From Rhynchopus euleeides (lineage: Eukaryota; Euglenozoa; Diplonemea; Diplonemida; Diplonemidae), in assembly GCA_963210315.1 (NCBI GenBank), contig OY723278.1, positions 1,984,001 through 2,048,000 of the forward strand: a stretch of DNA of 64,000 bases, read 5' to 3'. The notes under the pieces are model-generated. The model was not told where the DNA came from. It did not search any database and saw only the letters and a list, made by a program, of their open reading frames with translations. Made by a program: the position numbers and the translations under genes. Below, piece after piece: positions 53,681 through 63,480 of this stretch (position 1 is the first letter of the stretch; every line of letters starts with the position of its first letter).

Positions 53681-53701
53681 TTTCTGCCAGCGCGTCGTGT
53701 A

Positions 53702-54458
53702 CCCTAATGCTCCGCTCCCCCCCCCCCCCCCCCCCCCCCCCGTGCGCCAGGTCTCGGATACTGGCCTGCACCTGCAGTTGAATGAGAGGAGAGGTGTTGG
53801 TCTTGCGCCTTTAGGGGGGGGGGGTCTTGGCGACGCGTGTTGTTCTTTTTTTGGCGAGTTTTTTCTCCTTTTATTTTTTGTGAGAAAAATATATATCGCC
53901 GGGGGGGGGGGGAGACGAGAGGTGAGATTTGCCGAAACCTTTTTTGCCGAAAAAGCGAAGGCCAATCGCCCTGCTGTTCTCTGCATAATCACTCCCCACC
54001 CACCCCACCCCCATCCACACTCCCACCCCACCCTAGTCTTTCTCGCCTGGTGCTGCAAGCTCTGAGCTGCCGCGATCCGTTCTTTCTTCCTCTCTCGAAT
54101 CTGACCTGAGGGTTCTGTCAGGCGAGTAGCCGCTACCAGCACCCTGTGATGTAACTAACGGGCACTTTTGGGTGGTGGGGTTGCATGGTTCCCGTGGCTG
54201 TTGCAACGTGCTTGCGATGGAACGCACCCACACCCCCCCTCCCCCATGCAGCCCCCGCCTTGTTCCGGCGCGCTCCCCCCCGCCCCCCCCCCCCCCCCCC
54301 CCCCACACACACACACGTACGTCCCATACCTGATGTTCTGCCTTTACCCCCCCCCCCGGTGCTTTGTTTCTTTCCGTGATACTTGACTCTTTTCCCACAT
54401 GTCCTGCATATGTGGCTTCATCTCGACACCACACCATCTGATGATACGGGGGGGGGGG
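53702..54458. other. Intergenic region with long poly-C tracts
   Basis: C runs of 25 (53717-53741) and 22 (54283-54304) nt; no gene recognised. Confidence 0.55.
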
Positions 54459-54460
54459 TA

Positions 54461-55607
54461 GGGGGGGTCAAATGGGGGTGACAAACACGATTTTTCAAAA
54501 AACCGGCGCAGAGGCCCCAAAGCCCCCGTAAACCCTCCAAACCCCCCCAGATCGGTCCGGAAACCCATCGAACCCCACTTTTCCACCATTCCGGGCACCT
54601 CAGGTGCCCGAATTGGGGTACCTAAATTTTGTGCCACCGTTTGGTACCGTACAGTGCCACTGTGTGGGAGGTTGGAAAAGAAAATGCCCCAACACACCAC
54701 ATCTGAGGGTTGCAATGCATGTTGCTTGCCAACCACGTCATCCGGTGGGTGTCAGGCGCTATGTAGGTGGCATTAGCCAGGTCTTCGATGTGTTCTGGCT
54801 TGTATATATACCTCCCTGCCTGCGGCACAGGCACTGCCTTTGTCCCCCACACCAGCCACAGAGAGCGTATTGTACTCGGTCCACGGTTGCTGATTCATTG
54901 TGATGCGTTGTATCCTCGAGTGAACGTCACACACTAGTGGCACCACCACCCGCCATCCGAGAGCTGTATTGACTTTGCGCGCTTCCGTTGTATTCACCTC
55001 GCCACGCATATTGCACCGTTCAGTACCAGTGCTCTTGGGCCAGGCAAAGTAGACCGCAGCAACTACCAATTCTGGCACAATGGGTACCACGACAGCGCAC
55101 TTCATGTGTTCCCGGAATGTACAGCTCGTGTTGCAACAGTCGTTGTCAACACATCCCGGTTGTGGAGCACTGCTGCACAGGAATCACACGACCATCTGGA
55201 CTGTTCCGTACCTACAGGCAGCCTCCCGGTGCATGGTGGCAGGGAGGTATATATACAAGCCAGAACACATCGAAGACCTGGCTAATGCCACCTACATAGC
55301 GCCTGACACCCACCGGATGACGTGGTTGGCAAGCAACATGCATTGCAACCCTCAGATGTGGTGTGTTGGGGCATTTTCTTTTCCAACCTCCCACACAGTG
55401 GCACTGTACGGTACCAAACGGTGGCACAAAATTTAGGTACCCCAATTCGGGCACCTGAGGTGCCCGGAATGGTGGAAAAGTGGGGTTCGATGGGTTTCCG
55501 GACCGATCTGGGGGGGTTTGGAGGGTTTACGGGGGCTTTGGGGCCTCTGCGCCGGTTTTTTGAAAAATCGTGTTTGTCCACGTAAAAGGGTGGCATTTGA
55601 CCCCCCC
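54461..55607. mobile_element. Long-arm inverted-repeat (foldback) element, TA-flanked
   Basis: Arms 54461-54820 and 55238-55607 are near-perfect inverse copies (about 360-370 bp). The outer ends are GGGGGGGTCAAATG; a 14-bp indel near them is the main visible difference. TA lies outside both ends (54459-54460, 55608-55609). The 417-bp spacer has no recognised transposase. A frame in the right arm (GRYIYKPEHIEDLANATYIA) is repeated in inverse on the left, so it is not independent evidence of coding. Confidence 0.85.
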
Positions 55608-57708
55608 TAGGGGGGGGGGGGTGGGGAGGAGGTGACTGGGTGGGTGGTACGGGTGGTGATTCAGTTCAGGGGGGTACGACTCTTACACCCTGCGCGGGTG
55701 GCCACAGAATCACACTTCGGTGAGGTGGGAAGACTGAGCGCCGCTGCTTGTTGGCCAATGCAATGCGGGAACGGAAGCAAACCGTGCAGAAAAAGCTTCT
55801 GTAGCTGCATGCTACACACACCCCATGCACAGTGCATGTTTTTGAGGGAAGTGAGTCCGCTTGTCGTGGTACGATTCAACTCACTTTCTTGTTGTGCCGT
55901 GCCACCTTCATCAACACGTCTTTTACTCTTTTCCTCGTTGCCCGCCACTTTTCTGAACTGCCGGTGGGTCTTCTTTTGGGTTGTTTCTCGGGATCGACGA
56001 TTGCCCTTCGGCTCTTCTCGTTCCGTCAGAACAGCCTGTGCTCGAATCACTCTCGCAACCTGAGGCACCCATCTTTTGAGCTTAATCTCAATTGATCTTG
56101 GGACTCGCTCGTTCCCCTGTTCCATGCATTTGCCCGGCTTTGAGCCATTTCCTCTAAGTCGGTGGTTCGTCGTCGCTGCCAAAAAGTTTGCATCTGCCAC
56201 CTCTTGCCTCTCGCAACGACTGTCCATATTGCTCAGAGGTGGTGAGCAAAAGCTTCAAAATGGCCGCCGCCAATGTCTTGCAGGAGGATCCGATAATTAG
56301 CCCCCCACCCCACCCCAGTAAGCCACCCTTCTTTCACCTTTCATGCAGCAGAGAGTGTTGCCGCGAAAAGAGACCGAAAAATGAATGTGAATGAAGCCGC
56401 CGCCACCCCCTGTCCCTCCCCCGCATTGTGTTCACGACTGATCAAACAAGCGTGAGTTAATCTGAGAGGGTACTGAATTCGTACGAGGCGCCAATCTTCC
56501 AAATACAGGGATGTGTAATTGTGATTTGATGTCCGGTCTTCGATGTGCAGTGCGAGGTACCACTGCACCTTGTACTGCAATCGCTGGGCGGCTGAGACCG
56601 CGACATGTGTTTGTGATTTTTGTTGAACAAAATCGGGTTGATAGCCGAACCTGTTCCTCCCCACCCCCCCACCCCCCCCCCCCTCTCTCTCTCTCTCTCT
56701 CTTTCTCCGTGTGCGCTGAGTTGCAGCACAACGAAGTGGTCCGCCTGTTCCACTGATTATCGGCAGGCTCTCTGATGACGTCTTTAGATGCAGCAGATCG
56801 GCAGCCTGCTGAGACACTGATACGGCTTATCTCCCACAACCGGACCTACGAAGGCATGTGGGAACAGCACCGCATTTCCCTCTGCCCAACACGGCTCCTT
56901 CTTGCTAGCATATTGCCACACCACAGGCCGCACACCACATTACCTGCATAACGAGTGAAGGAGGTCCGCGCTCTCTGGACCTTGCCTTTCTCTCGACTTT
57001 CCTCTACCACTCCACCCTGCTTTGTGCACCTAGCCATCCTCTGCGCGGCCCATGCCCAGTATCTGTAATTCTCAGCGGGTGGCCCAGCAGCTCGCCGCCT
57101 CGCAGATGCCCAGTATTTCCTGAGCGTTTGTGGCGGGCGCCGGGGCTGTTGTCCAAAAAGTGCATACAAAGAACAACACCACCCACCCCACACCCCACAC
57201 TCCACCCACCTCTCTTTCTAACAGCTTAGATGTCACACTTACACAGCTGGACGCAGAGCAAATCTCTCGGATCTGTCCCTTTCGCGCACCCTCATAGTTG
57301 CTACATCCCAATCAATAACGCAACGGGGAATTTCGCTCTGTGCCACTGTGTGTCAAACTCTGCCACTTTACAGCCAGTTTTGTCAACCCCCTCTCTCTCT
57401 CTCACTTTGCTGCGCTAAGCGGAGACCCCACCCCACCCCCCACCCCCCCTATACTTTTGCAAGGTGCAGATGCCGCACAGTGCCAACACCCCGGTTCAAC
57501 AGTTGAAATCTGACCAGCCAATACACCGAAGTGAAACGGGAGAAGTCTTGAAACAGGGGGGGGGGGTATAGCGGCTGGCAACTTTTCGTCCCACGGCTGG
57601 GGTATTTGTTGAAATTCCCGAAAAATTCCCTCCTTTTGGTCCAGCAGGGGCAGCACTTTATATCCCATTTCTACCCCTGTGGGCCTAAACTGTGCCACTT
57701 TGCAGCCA

Positions 57709-57753
57709 GCGGGGGTGCCAGGCATGCAGCCCCTCCATGCCTGGCACCCCCGC
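57709..57753. repeat. Perfect 18-bp inverted repeat with 9-nt loop
   Basis: GCGGGGGTGCCAGGCATG (57709-57726) is followed 9 nt later by its exact complement (57736-57753). It is preceded by TGCCACTTTGCAGCCAG, similar to a stretch near 57361. Function unknown. Confidence 0.9.
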
Positions 57754-58023
57754 CTCCACCCCCTCACACCACCGCCACCCACTCCCCTCACCCCCCCATC
57801 CCCCAAGGAGTAGTTCGACAGCTGCGGGCGAAGCGCCGCGCTCAAAACGTTTGGCTAACCTGGCGATAAAGAAAGAATACCATTAGGCAAGGCAGCGTAG
57901 GCTTGGAAGGTCCCCCCCAACCCCCCGCACAGTGCCCGACCCTCATTGTTTGGTTGCCGTCGGAGGGTGGGTATGTTCTGCGTACAATACGTCATCTCCA
58001 CATCTACACCCCACGCAACCCCC

Positions 58024-58025
58024 AG
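58024..58025 (+). other. Candidate trans-splice acceptor
   Basis: CCCCACGCAACCCCCAG ends 12 nt before the ATG at 58037. Confidence 0.45.
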
Positions 58026-58036
58026 GAGCCCTTGCG

Positions 58037-59656
58037 ATGCGGTCGGTCCTGCTCATGTGTGCGCTGGGCGCAGCCAGCGCTGTCGAGGTGGAGCTCCGCT
58101 ATCACAGGGTGAAGAGCTTCGACGGGGTGGAGCTGACGGCGAACTCGTGGGAGCCGAAGGAGATCACGTCGCCGCTGCCCCTTGTCATCACCAGCAACTC
58201 GTGGGGCATGCCCGGGTTTGAGTACCTCTGGCCCGGTCTGCAGATTGCAGAGCGGAACTACATCGCACTGGAGTACACCTGCCGTGGGTGGTTCACCAGC
58301 GGTGGGGAGATTGGGACTGCTGGCCCTGATGATGTGCGTGACCACGAGGAGATTGTGTCATGGGCACTGAGGCATTGGGGCGACAAGGTCAACGCGTCTG
58401 CCATCGCCGCGGGAGGGATCAGCTACGGGGCAGGCATGTCTCTGCTCGCCGCATCGAATGACAGCCGCATCACCGCCGCATTCCCGATGAGCGCGTGGAG
58501 CTCGCTGGTGGGGGCGCTGTGGTGGAACCAGGCGCCCTCTGCCGCCTGGCTGCAGGCGCTGGAGAACCACGCGAACTCCAAGGGGCACCCGTCCCCCGAG
58601 CTGCACGTCAACGTGGAGAACATCCTGCAGCACACCAACATCGACGACACCATCGCGTGGGGCGCAGTGCGCTCCCCTATCACCTTCATCGACCAGCTGA
58701 ACGCACGCAAGGTGCCCGTGCTGATCTCCAACCAGTTCGAAGACCACCTCTTCCACTCGCACCAGATCCTGTCGTACTGGCAGCAGCTGCAGGGCCCCAA
58801 GCACCTGTTCCTCAACCAGGGCACGCACGGGGAGGCTGATGGCGAGGGTGCTGTGCCGCCGCTGAAGAACCGCATCTGGGAGCGCACCTTTGCGTGGCTG
58901 GACCGCTTCCTGAAGGGCGTGCAGAACGGCGTGGATGCCGCACCGCTTGTGGAGTTCTCGCTGTCGGACCACCACGACCCGCTCATCCCCGGCAACCCTG
59001 TGTACACGCATGTCAACTACTCGTCGTGGCCGCCCGTGCTGGAGTCCGAGGGGTACAAGGTGTTGGAGTACTCTCTTGTCAGCAGCGCTGCTGCGGGTGC
59101 CCAGTTCGGCAAGCTCGCGGAGTCCGCCGGGCAGTCTGCGGGGTCAGACCTGATCGACTTCACCAACAGCACCGGGATGGGCACCGGGGTCAAGGGCCTG
59201 ACCCCTGGCGAGCAGCCCCTGCTGCCCCACACCATCAACATCCTGAAGCTCAACGCCTCCTCCGACGTCGCCTTCCTGACGGAGCCGGTGAAGCAGAAGA
59301 CGCGTGTGTGCGGCACCTTCAATGTCACGGGGCTGGTGGCCACCGCCAACACCGAACGCTTCCAGCTGGTGGGGTACCTGTGGTCTGTGAAGGAGAAGAA
59401 CTTCTTTGGGGTGCAGAAGGCTGCGCTGCTGGCACACGGGCCGCAGGACGTGTGGGCAGGGGCACAGGCGGGCAAGCCGTTCCCGCTGCGCGACCTGACG
59501 TTCCACGCGGCCTGCCGCGACCTCAAGAAGGGCGACTCCCTGATGCTGGGCTTCAACCTGCACGACTCGCTGTACGAAGGTGCAAACGAGCAGAACCTCC
59601 GCCTCCAGCTGGACTACAGCAAAGCGGTCCTCCATGTGGCCACCACAGCTTTGTGA
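58037..59656 (+). CDS. Secreted S15/CocE-type alpha/beta hydrolase (X-Pro dipeptidyl-peptidase family)
   Basis: A single exon encodes 539 aa. The signal peptide is MRSVLLMCALGAASA. The N-terminal alpha/beta-hydrolase domain shows RVKSFDGVELTANSWEP and CRGWFTSGGE, and the nucleophile elbow GGISYGAG with Ser129. The triad is completed by Asp236 (NQFEDHLF) and His264 (NQGTHGE). The 28-residue Asp-His spacing equals that in bacterial cocaine esterase (known D259/H287). A C-terminal beta jelly-roll, typical of the family, follows from about residue 330 (INILKLNASSDVAFLTEPVK, VCGTFNVTGLVATA). Substrate is not predictable: family members cleave X-Pro peptides, acyl esters or glutaryl amides. Export suggests digestion in a secretory/lysosomal compartment or outside the cell. 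Confidence 0.92.
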   Translation: MRSVLLMCALGAASAVEVELRYHRVKSFDGVELTANSWEPKEITSPLPLVITSNSWGMPGFEYLWPGLQIAERNYIALEYTCRGWFTSGGEIGTAGPDDVRDHEEIVSWALRHWGDKVNASAIAAGGISYGAGMSLLAASNDSRITAAFPMSAWSSLVGALWWNQAPSAAWLQALENHANSKGHPSPELHVNVENILQHTNIDDTIAWGAVRSPITFIDQLNARKVPVLISNQFEDHLFHSHQILSYWQQLQGPKHLFLNQGTHGEADGEGAVPPLKNRIWERTFAWLDRFLKGVQNGVDAAPLVEFSLSDHHDPLIPGNPVYTHVNYSSWPPVLESEGYKVLEYSLVSSAAAGAQFGKLAESAGQSAGSDLIDFTNSTGMGTGVKGLTPGEQPLLPHTINILKLNASSDVAFLTEPVKQKTRVCGTFNVTGLVATANTERFQLVGYLWSVKEKNFFGVQKAALLAHGPQDVWAGAQAGKPFPLRDLTFHAACRDLKKGDSLMLGFNLHDSLYEGANEQNLRLQLDYSKAVLHVATTAL

Positions 59657-61713
59657 GCGCCTGCTGACACATCTCGACAGGCCACGCGGGGGTGGCCACG
59701 GAGGAGGGCGGGCACGTCTCCCGTCCTACCCAGCCCAGCCTCTGCTGGCGATGTGCTGCACAGCGTTGTGAATGGGAAACCCCGTCAGGACTGACCAGTT
59801 TTCCGCCCCCTAGGTGGATGCAATGTGCGTGCAATGCGAACAGGTGACACATGAGGTGTGCCAGTAGCAGTGAGGAGGGAGGGAGGGAGTGGGTCTTCGC
59901 TAACCGGGGTCCCGTTGGTTTCCTCAATACACCTGGTTTGGCCTGGGGTTGTCCAAAAGTTCGACGGGGCTTTGTGTGTAAGGGTGAGCGTCCAGAATTT
60001 GGCGAAAAATAGGTGGTCAAAAAGGAAAAAGTTTTCAAAAAAAAGGGGCGGGATGCCGTGCACAATTCTGCACCGATTCAGCGAAGCCCCCCCCCCCCCC
60101 TCTCCCTCCCCTCTCCCTCCCCCCCCCCCTTTGTCCCAAAGTACCTTCGACATTATCTCCGTGTGTGACAACCCTCCTCCCACCCGGGAACCCCCGCCCC
60201 TGCCCTGCACCGTCAGGATCAGCAGCTCTGCCATTGCAGGGCTGATAATTTTGACTATATTTTGGGGGCCTTCTGTGTCAGAACTGTGCCAGCTTGTCTC
60301 TGTTTTGTGAGACGGGATCGCCTTTCTTTTTTACGCTCCTCTGAGCGAAAAAGAAATGCCGTCCCTCCCCCCCCCCAAAAAAAAACTCTGACCGGGTGTG
60401 TCTGCTGGTGCCCCCCCCCAGGTTTCCGTACCCACCTCCCCCGCGGTGGGTGCCGAGATAGCCTTTTGGGCGACAGAAACCGAACGCCCGTTTTGTTTTC
60501 CCCTCCCCCATCCCACCCCGACCCCCCCTCCCCCTCAATCTCATCTGGCGTTGCTGTGCCATGCCAATCCGTTGCGTCTGCTCAAATCAGCTGGTGTATT
60601 TTTTTTGCTTTTTTTATTGTGTGGAGTTCACCCGAGTGCGACCTGAACTAACAAAATATGTTACTTGTGGACCCCCCCCCCCTTGCTGTGTGGTGGAGAA
60701 CCGTGGTGCGGGGGAGGAGGGAAGCATTATGGTATTCTGCGATGGCTTGGCGGCCAGCATTCCTCTCGGAAAAGGGGCTTGAGTGGTGGTCTTTGGTTGG
60801 GCAAACGTAGCGACCGAACGCTGCCACGAGCCTTTTCTTAGTGCGAAAAGCTAGCTGTTCCTCCCTCCAACGAGCATGCCACCCCTGCATCAATGGATGC
60901 AGGAGCAGCCGCAGAGTCTGCCAACGCACAGTGCTTGAGGTTGTCAACACCGAGTTCCACCAGCAGAGAAAGGCTCTCACCTGGGGCTGTGAGAGACGGG
61001 CAACAACTTTAAAAAGCTCGCTTGCAGGAAATGGGGTGTCGATAGGACAGGTCAAGCTATTGTCGGCACTAAATGAAGCATCCGAAGCAGTGTTCCCTCC
61101 CTGGGGGGGGCTGCAGGGGCATGGCCAAATAAATCGTTCAAAAAAAACCTCCGGCACACAGCTCTGTCGCTCGAGAGAGTCTATCCGCATTGCGCGAGTC
61201 TTTGATAGCATCACAAGACACACGCGCGTGTTGCCTCCATACCTTTAGCGGGGGGGGTTGGGTGTAGGGTGAGGGCAGCAGTGGGCTCCCTGCACCTTGC
61301 TTCGAGGGTGAAAGGGCTCTGTCTCTCTCTCTCTCTCTCCCCCCCTCTCCCTCTCCGCGTCTTCCCTTTTTTTACTCTCTTCTGCTTTCCTCCCCACCCA
61401 CCCTGTTGGTGTTGTGCGGTGTGCATTCACCGCACAGGGCGCGGTGGTGGTGTTTCATCGCGTCTGTTATTGCCAGTGGAGGGGGAAGGCGCCCCAGCAC
61501 CCCCACTCCCCACCACCCGCTCCTCCCAAGAAGCTTGTGACATCTCCCTGCAGGGCTGGGGTGGTGTCGGCTGCAAGCTAGGCAGCGTTTTTTTTCCCGG
61601 TTCGAAGCAACCGTCCACCTCACCCGCACACTCACAGATTTAGAAGACACACACGCACCTGCTTGTGCACAGACCCGAGGAGGCACGCAGCAACAAAAAC
61701 CATCCAACACACG
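59657..61713. other. Intergenic region, no gene recognised
   Basis: C-rich runs at 60087-60128 and 60367-60378, T-runs near 60600 and a (CT)n at 61319-61339. Before the next gene, CACCCGCACACTCACAG (AG 61636-61637) and GGCACGCAG (AG 61689-61690) are candidate acceptors. Confidence 0.5.
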
Positions 61714-63480
61714 ATGAGGGGTGTCATGGCGGTGGGGGCGGTGGTGCTGCTGCACACGGCAGCTGCGGTGGTGGCTGTTGACACCACTGTGGGCGGGAAG
61801 CAGCAGCAGAAGAAGCCCGACTGGGAGTACGAGTTCGACCTGATCGGGGACGTGCAGGTGCCGCGCTACGGGGACAAGGACAATGAGAAGGCGCCGCAGG
61901 CGGGTGCGGAGACGGGCACGCGGTCGGGCGCGATCCTCGGGGCGTCGCCCTTGACAAGCTCGTCGCAGCTGTTCCCGCGCGGGGAGACGGTGCACTACGT
62001 GATCGACTCGTCGCTCGGGTACTCGGACAGCAGGGTGGCGGCTGCAGTGCGGCACTGGGAGGGGCGGACGTGCTTCCGGTTCCAGCAGTGCCAGTCGGAC
62101 TCGGGCTGCCCGCGGCCGTACCTGCGGTTTGTGTCGGGCGGCGGGTGCAGCTCCCCCGTGGGGCAGACGCGCTACGGGATGAACCAGATCACGCTGGCGA
62201 GCGGGTGCGGGACCGGGGCAGCCATTCATGAGGTGGGCCACTCGCTTGGCCTTTCACACGAACAGTCGCGCAAGGACCGTGACAGCTTCGTGCGGGTCGA
62301 CTTCTCGCAGGTGCAGCGCGGGATGGAGAACAACTTCGAGAAGAACTCGGCGGGGCACGACCTCGGGGAGTACGACTACGGGTCAATCATGCACTACGGG
62401 CCGAACGGGTTCGCGACCGGGTACCGCCCGACCATTGTGGCGCCGCGGTCGATCGGGCAGCGGAACGGGCTGAGCTCAGGGGACGTGGCGGCAATCGAGT
62501 TCCTGTACAACGAGTGCTCCGCGACCTTCAGCGCCCCGCGGTGCATGGCGTCGGTGTCAACGCAGCAGATCCCGACTCTGGCAGTGGGGTCGGCGTGGGA
62601 TGTCGACTTCAGCGTTGTGTACGACCCGTCGCGGTCGGTGCAGGTGACCTTCGGGGAGACGACTGTGCCGTCGTCCGCTGTGCAGCGCAGCGCGGGGTCT
62701 GGGGCGACGCTGCGCGACATGGGGGTCGTGAAGACGCGCGTCACCCCGACGCGCGACATGAGCGGGCGGACGTACGTAGTGGCGGCCACCTTCACCGGGT
62801 CGGACGGGTCAGCGTCGACGTGCTCCGTGCAGGTGCGTGTGGAGGGGACTGCGACGGGCCCCGCGCCCACGACGCCCACGGCGCCGCCCACGCGCCCGAA
62901 CACCCCGACGCCGCCTGCGCCGGGCCCGGGCCCGTCGACTGGGAGCAGCAGCTGCGCGCGCGTGACCCTCGGCTTCGACTCGGACGCAGAGGTCGGGAAC
63001 GGGGCTTATGGAGTGACCATCAGCAGGCAGACGCGCAGGTCGGGTGCCGGGTCGCTGATGTTCACGCAGGCGGGCCAGTCCATCGCGTACTCCCTGGGCC
63101 CGCTGCAGCCGGTCCTGTTCAGCGCGTACGTGCGGGTGCCGTCATACAACACGCAGGTCGGGGTGCGGCTCGAGGCGTCGTCGGGGGCGGTGCTGTACCT
63201 GGTGCACGCCGCCAACGGGCGGGTGTACTTCAACACCCGCAGCACGACGTCGTGGAGCGGGTGGACGGCGACTGCCAGCGCCACGGTGCGCACCAACACC
63301 TTCCAGTGGCTCGCGGTGAAGTTCGACTGGGCCAGCGCGCAGTTCCAGGTGTACGTGGACAGGAGGTACGTCGGCGGCGGGGACCTGCCGCGTGGGCTGG
63401 ACGCCATCAGCCAGATGGAGCTGTCGGCTGACGAGGATGCGCCGGCGTACATTGACGACGTGGCGCTGCTGTGCCAGTAA
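61714..63480 (+). CDS. Secreted astacin-type (M12A) zinc metallopeptidase with C-terminal jelly-roll-like domain
   Basis: A single exon encodes 588 aa. The signal peptide is MRGVMAVGAVVLLHTAAAVVA, followed by a ~75-residue propeptide. The catalytic domain starts near SSSQLFPRGETVHYVID. The zinc site HEVGHSLGLSHE is at residues 172-183 and the Met-turn SIMHYG at 224-229, both diagnostic of astacins. Cysteines (CFRFQQCQSDSGC, GGGCSSP, SGCGTG) fit the conserved disulfides. A ~100-residue beta domain (about 270-385) follows, then a Thr/Pro linker (TTPTAPPTRPNTPTPP). A final ~175-residue domain (GFDSDAEVGNGAYGVTIS .. WLAVKFDWASAQFQVYVDRR .. AYIDDVALLCQ) looks like a concanavalin/LamG-type jelly roll, probably for carbohydrate or matrix binding. 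It should be an extracellular or lysosomal endopeptidase. The start was chosen because it opens the signal peptide. Confidence 0.95.
   Translation: MRGVMAVGAVVLLHTAAAVVAVDTTVGGKQQQKKPDWEYEFDLIGDVQVPRYGDKDNEKAPQAGAETGTRSGAILGASPLTSSSQLFPRGETVHYVIDSSLGYSDSRVAAAVRHWEGRTCFRFQQCQSDSGCPRPYLRFVSGGGCSSPVGQTRYGMNQITLASGCGTGAAIHEVGHSLGLSHEQSRKDRDSFVRVDFSQVQRGMENNFEKNSAGHDLGEYDYGSIMHYGPNGFATGYRPTIVAPRSIGQRNGLSSGDVAAIEFLYNECSATFSAPRCMASVSTQQIPTLAVGSAWDVDFSVVYDPSRSVQVTFGETTVPSSAVQRSAGSGATLRDMGVVKTRVTPTRDMSGRTYVVAATFTGSDGSASTCSVQVRVEGTATGPAPTTPTAPPTRPNTPTPPAPGPGPSTGSSSCARVTLGFDSDAEVGNGAYGVTISRQTRRSGAGSLMFTQAGQSIAYSLGPLQPVLFSAYVRVPSYNTQVGVRLEASSGAVLYLVHAANGRVYFNTRSTTSWSGWTATASATVRTNTFQWLAVKFDWASAQFQVYVDRRYVGGGDLPRGLDAISQMELSADEDAPAYIDDVALLCQ

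Larger units (their letters stand above)
50917..53699. mobile_element. Element Y: 2.8 kb with GAACCGGTTC-palindrome inverted ends
   Basis: The left end CACGACGCGCTGGCA (50917) and right end (exact inverse, ending 53699) are flanked by TA on both sides (50915-50916; 53700-53701). Both ends lead into GAACCGGTTC arrays. The terminal CACGACGCG is identical to element X although the palindrome core differs. The interior carries two direct copies of a ~300-bp block and two inverted B repeats. No transposase was identified. Confidence 0.7.
55610..58036. other. Intergenic region with hairpin
   Basis: No gene recognised. It contains CT runs (56683-56702, 57393-57404) and the hairpin at 57709-57753. 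ACCCCACGCAACCCCCAG (AG 58024-58025) is an acceptor-like site 12 nt before the next ATG. Confidence 0.5.

Noticed and set aside
55080-55436. 118-aa + frame in the right arm of the foldback element
   Set aside because: Its inverse copy in the left arm is necessarily similar; no family recognised and no independent coding evidence.
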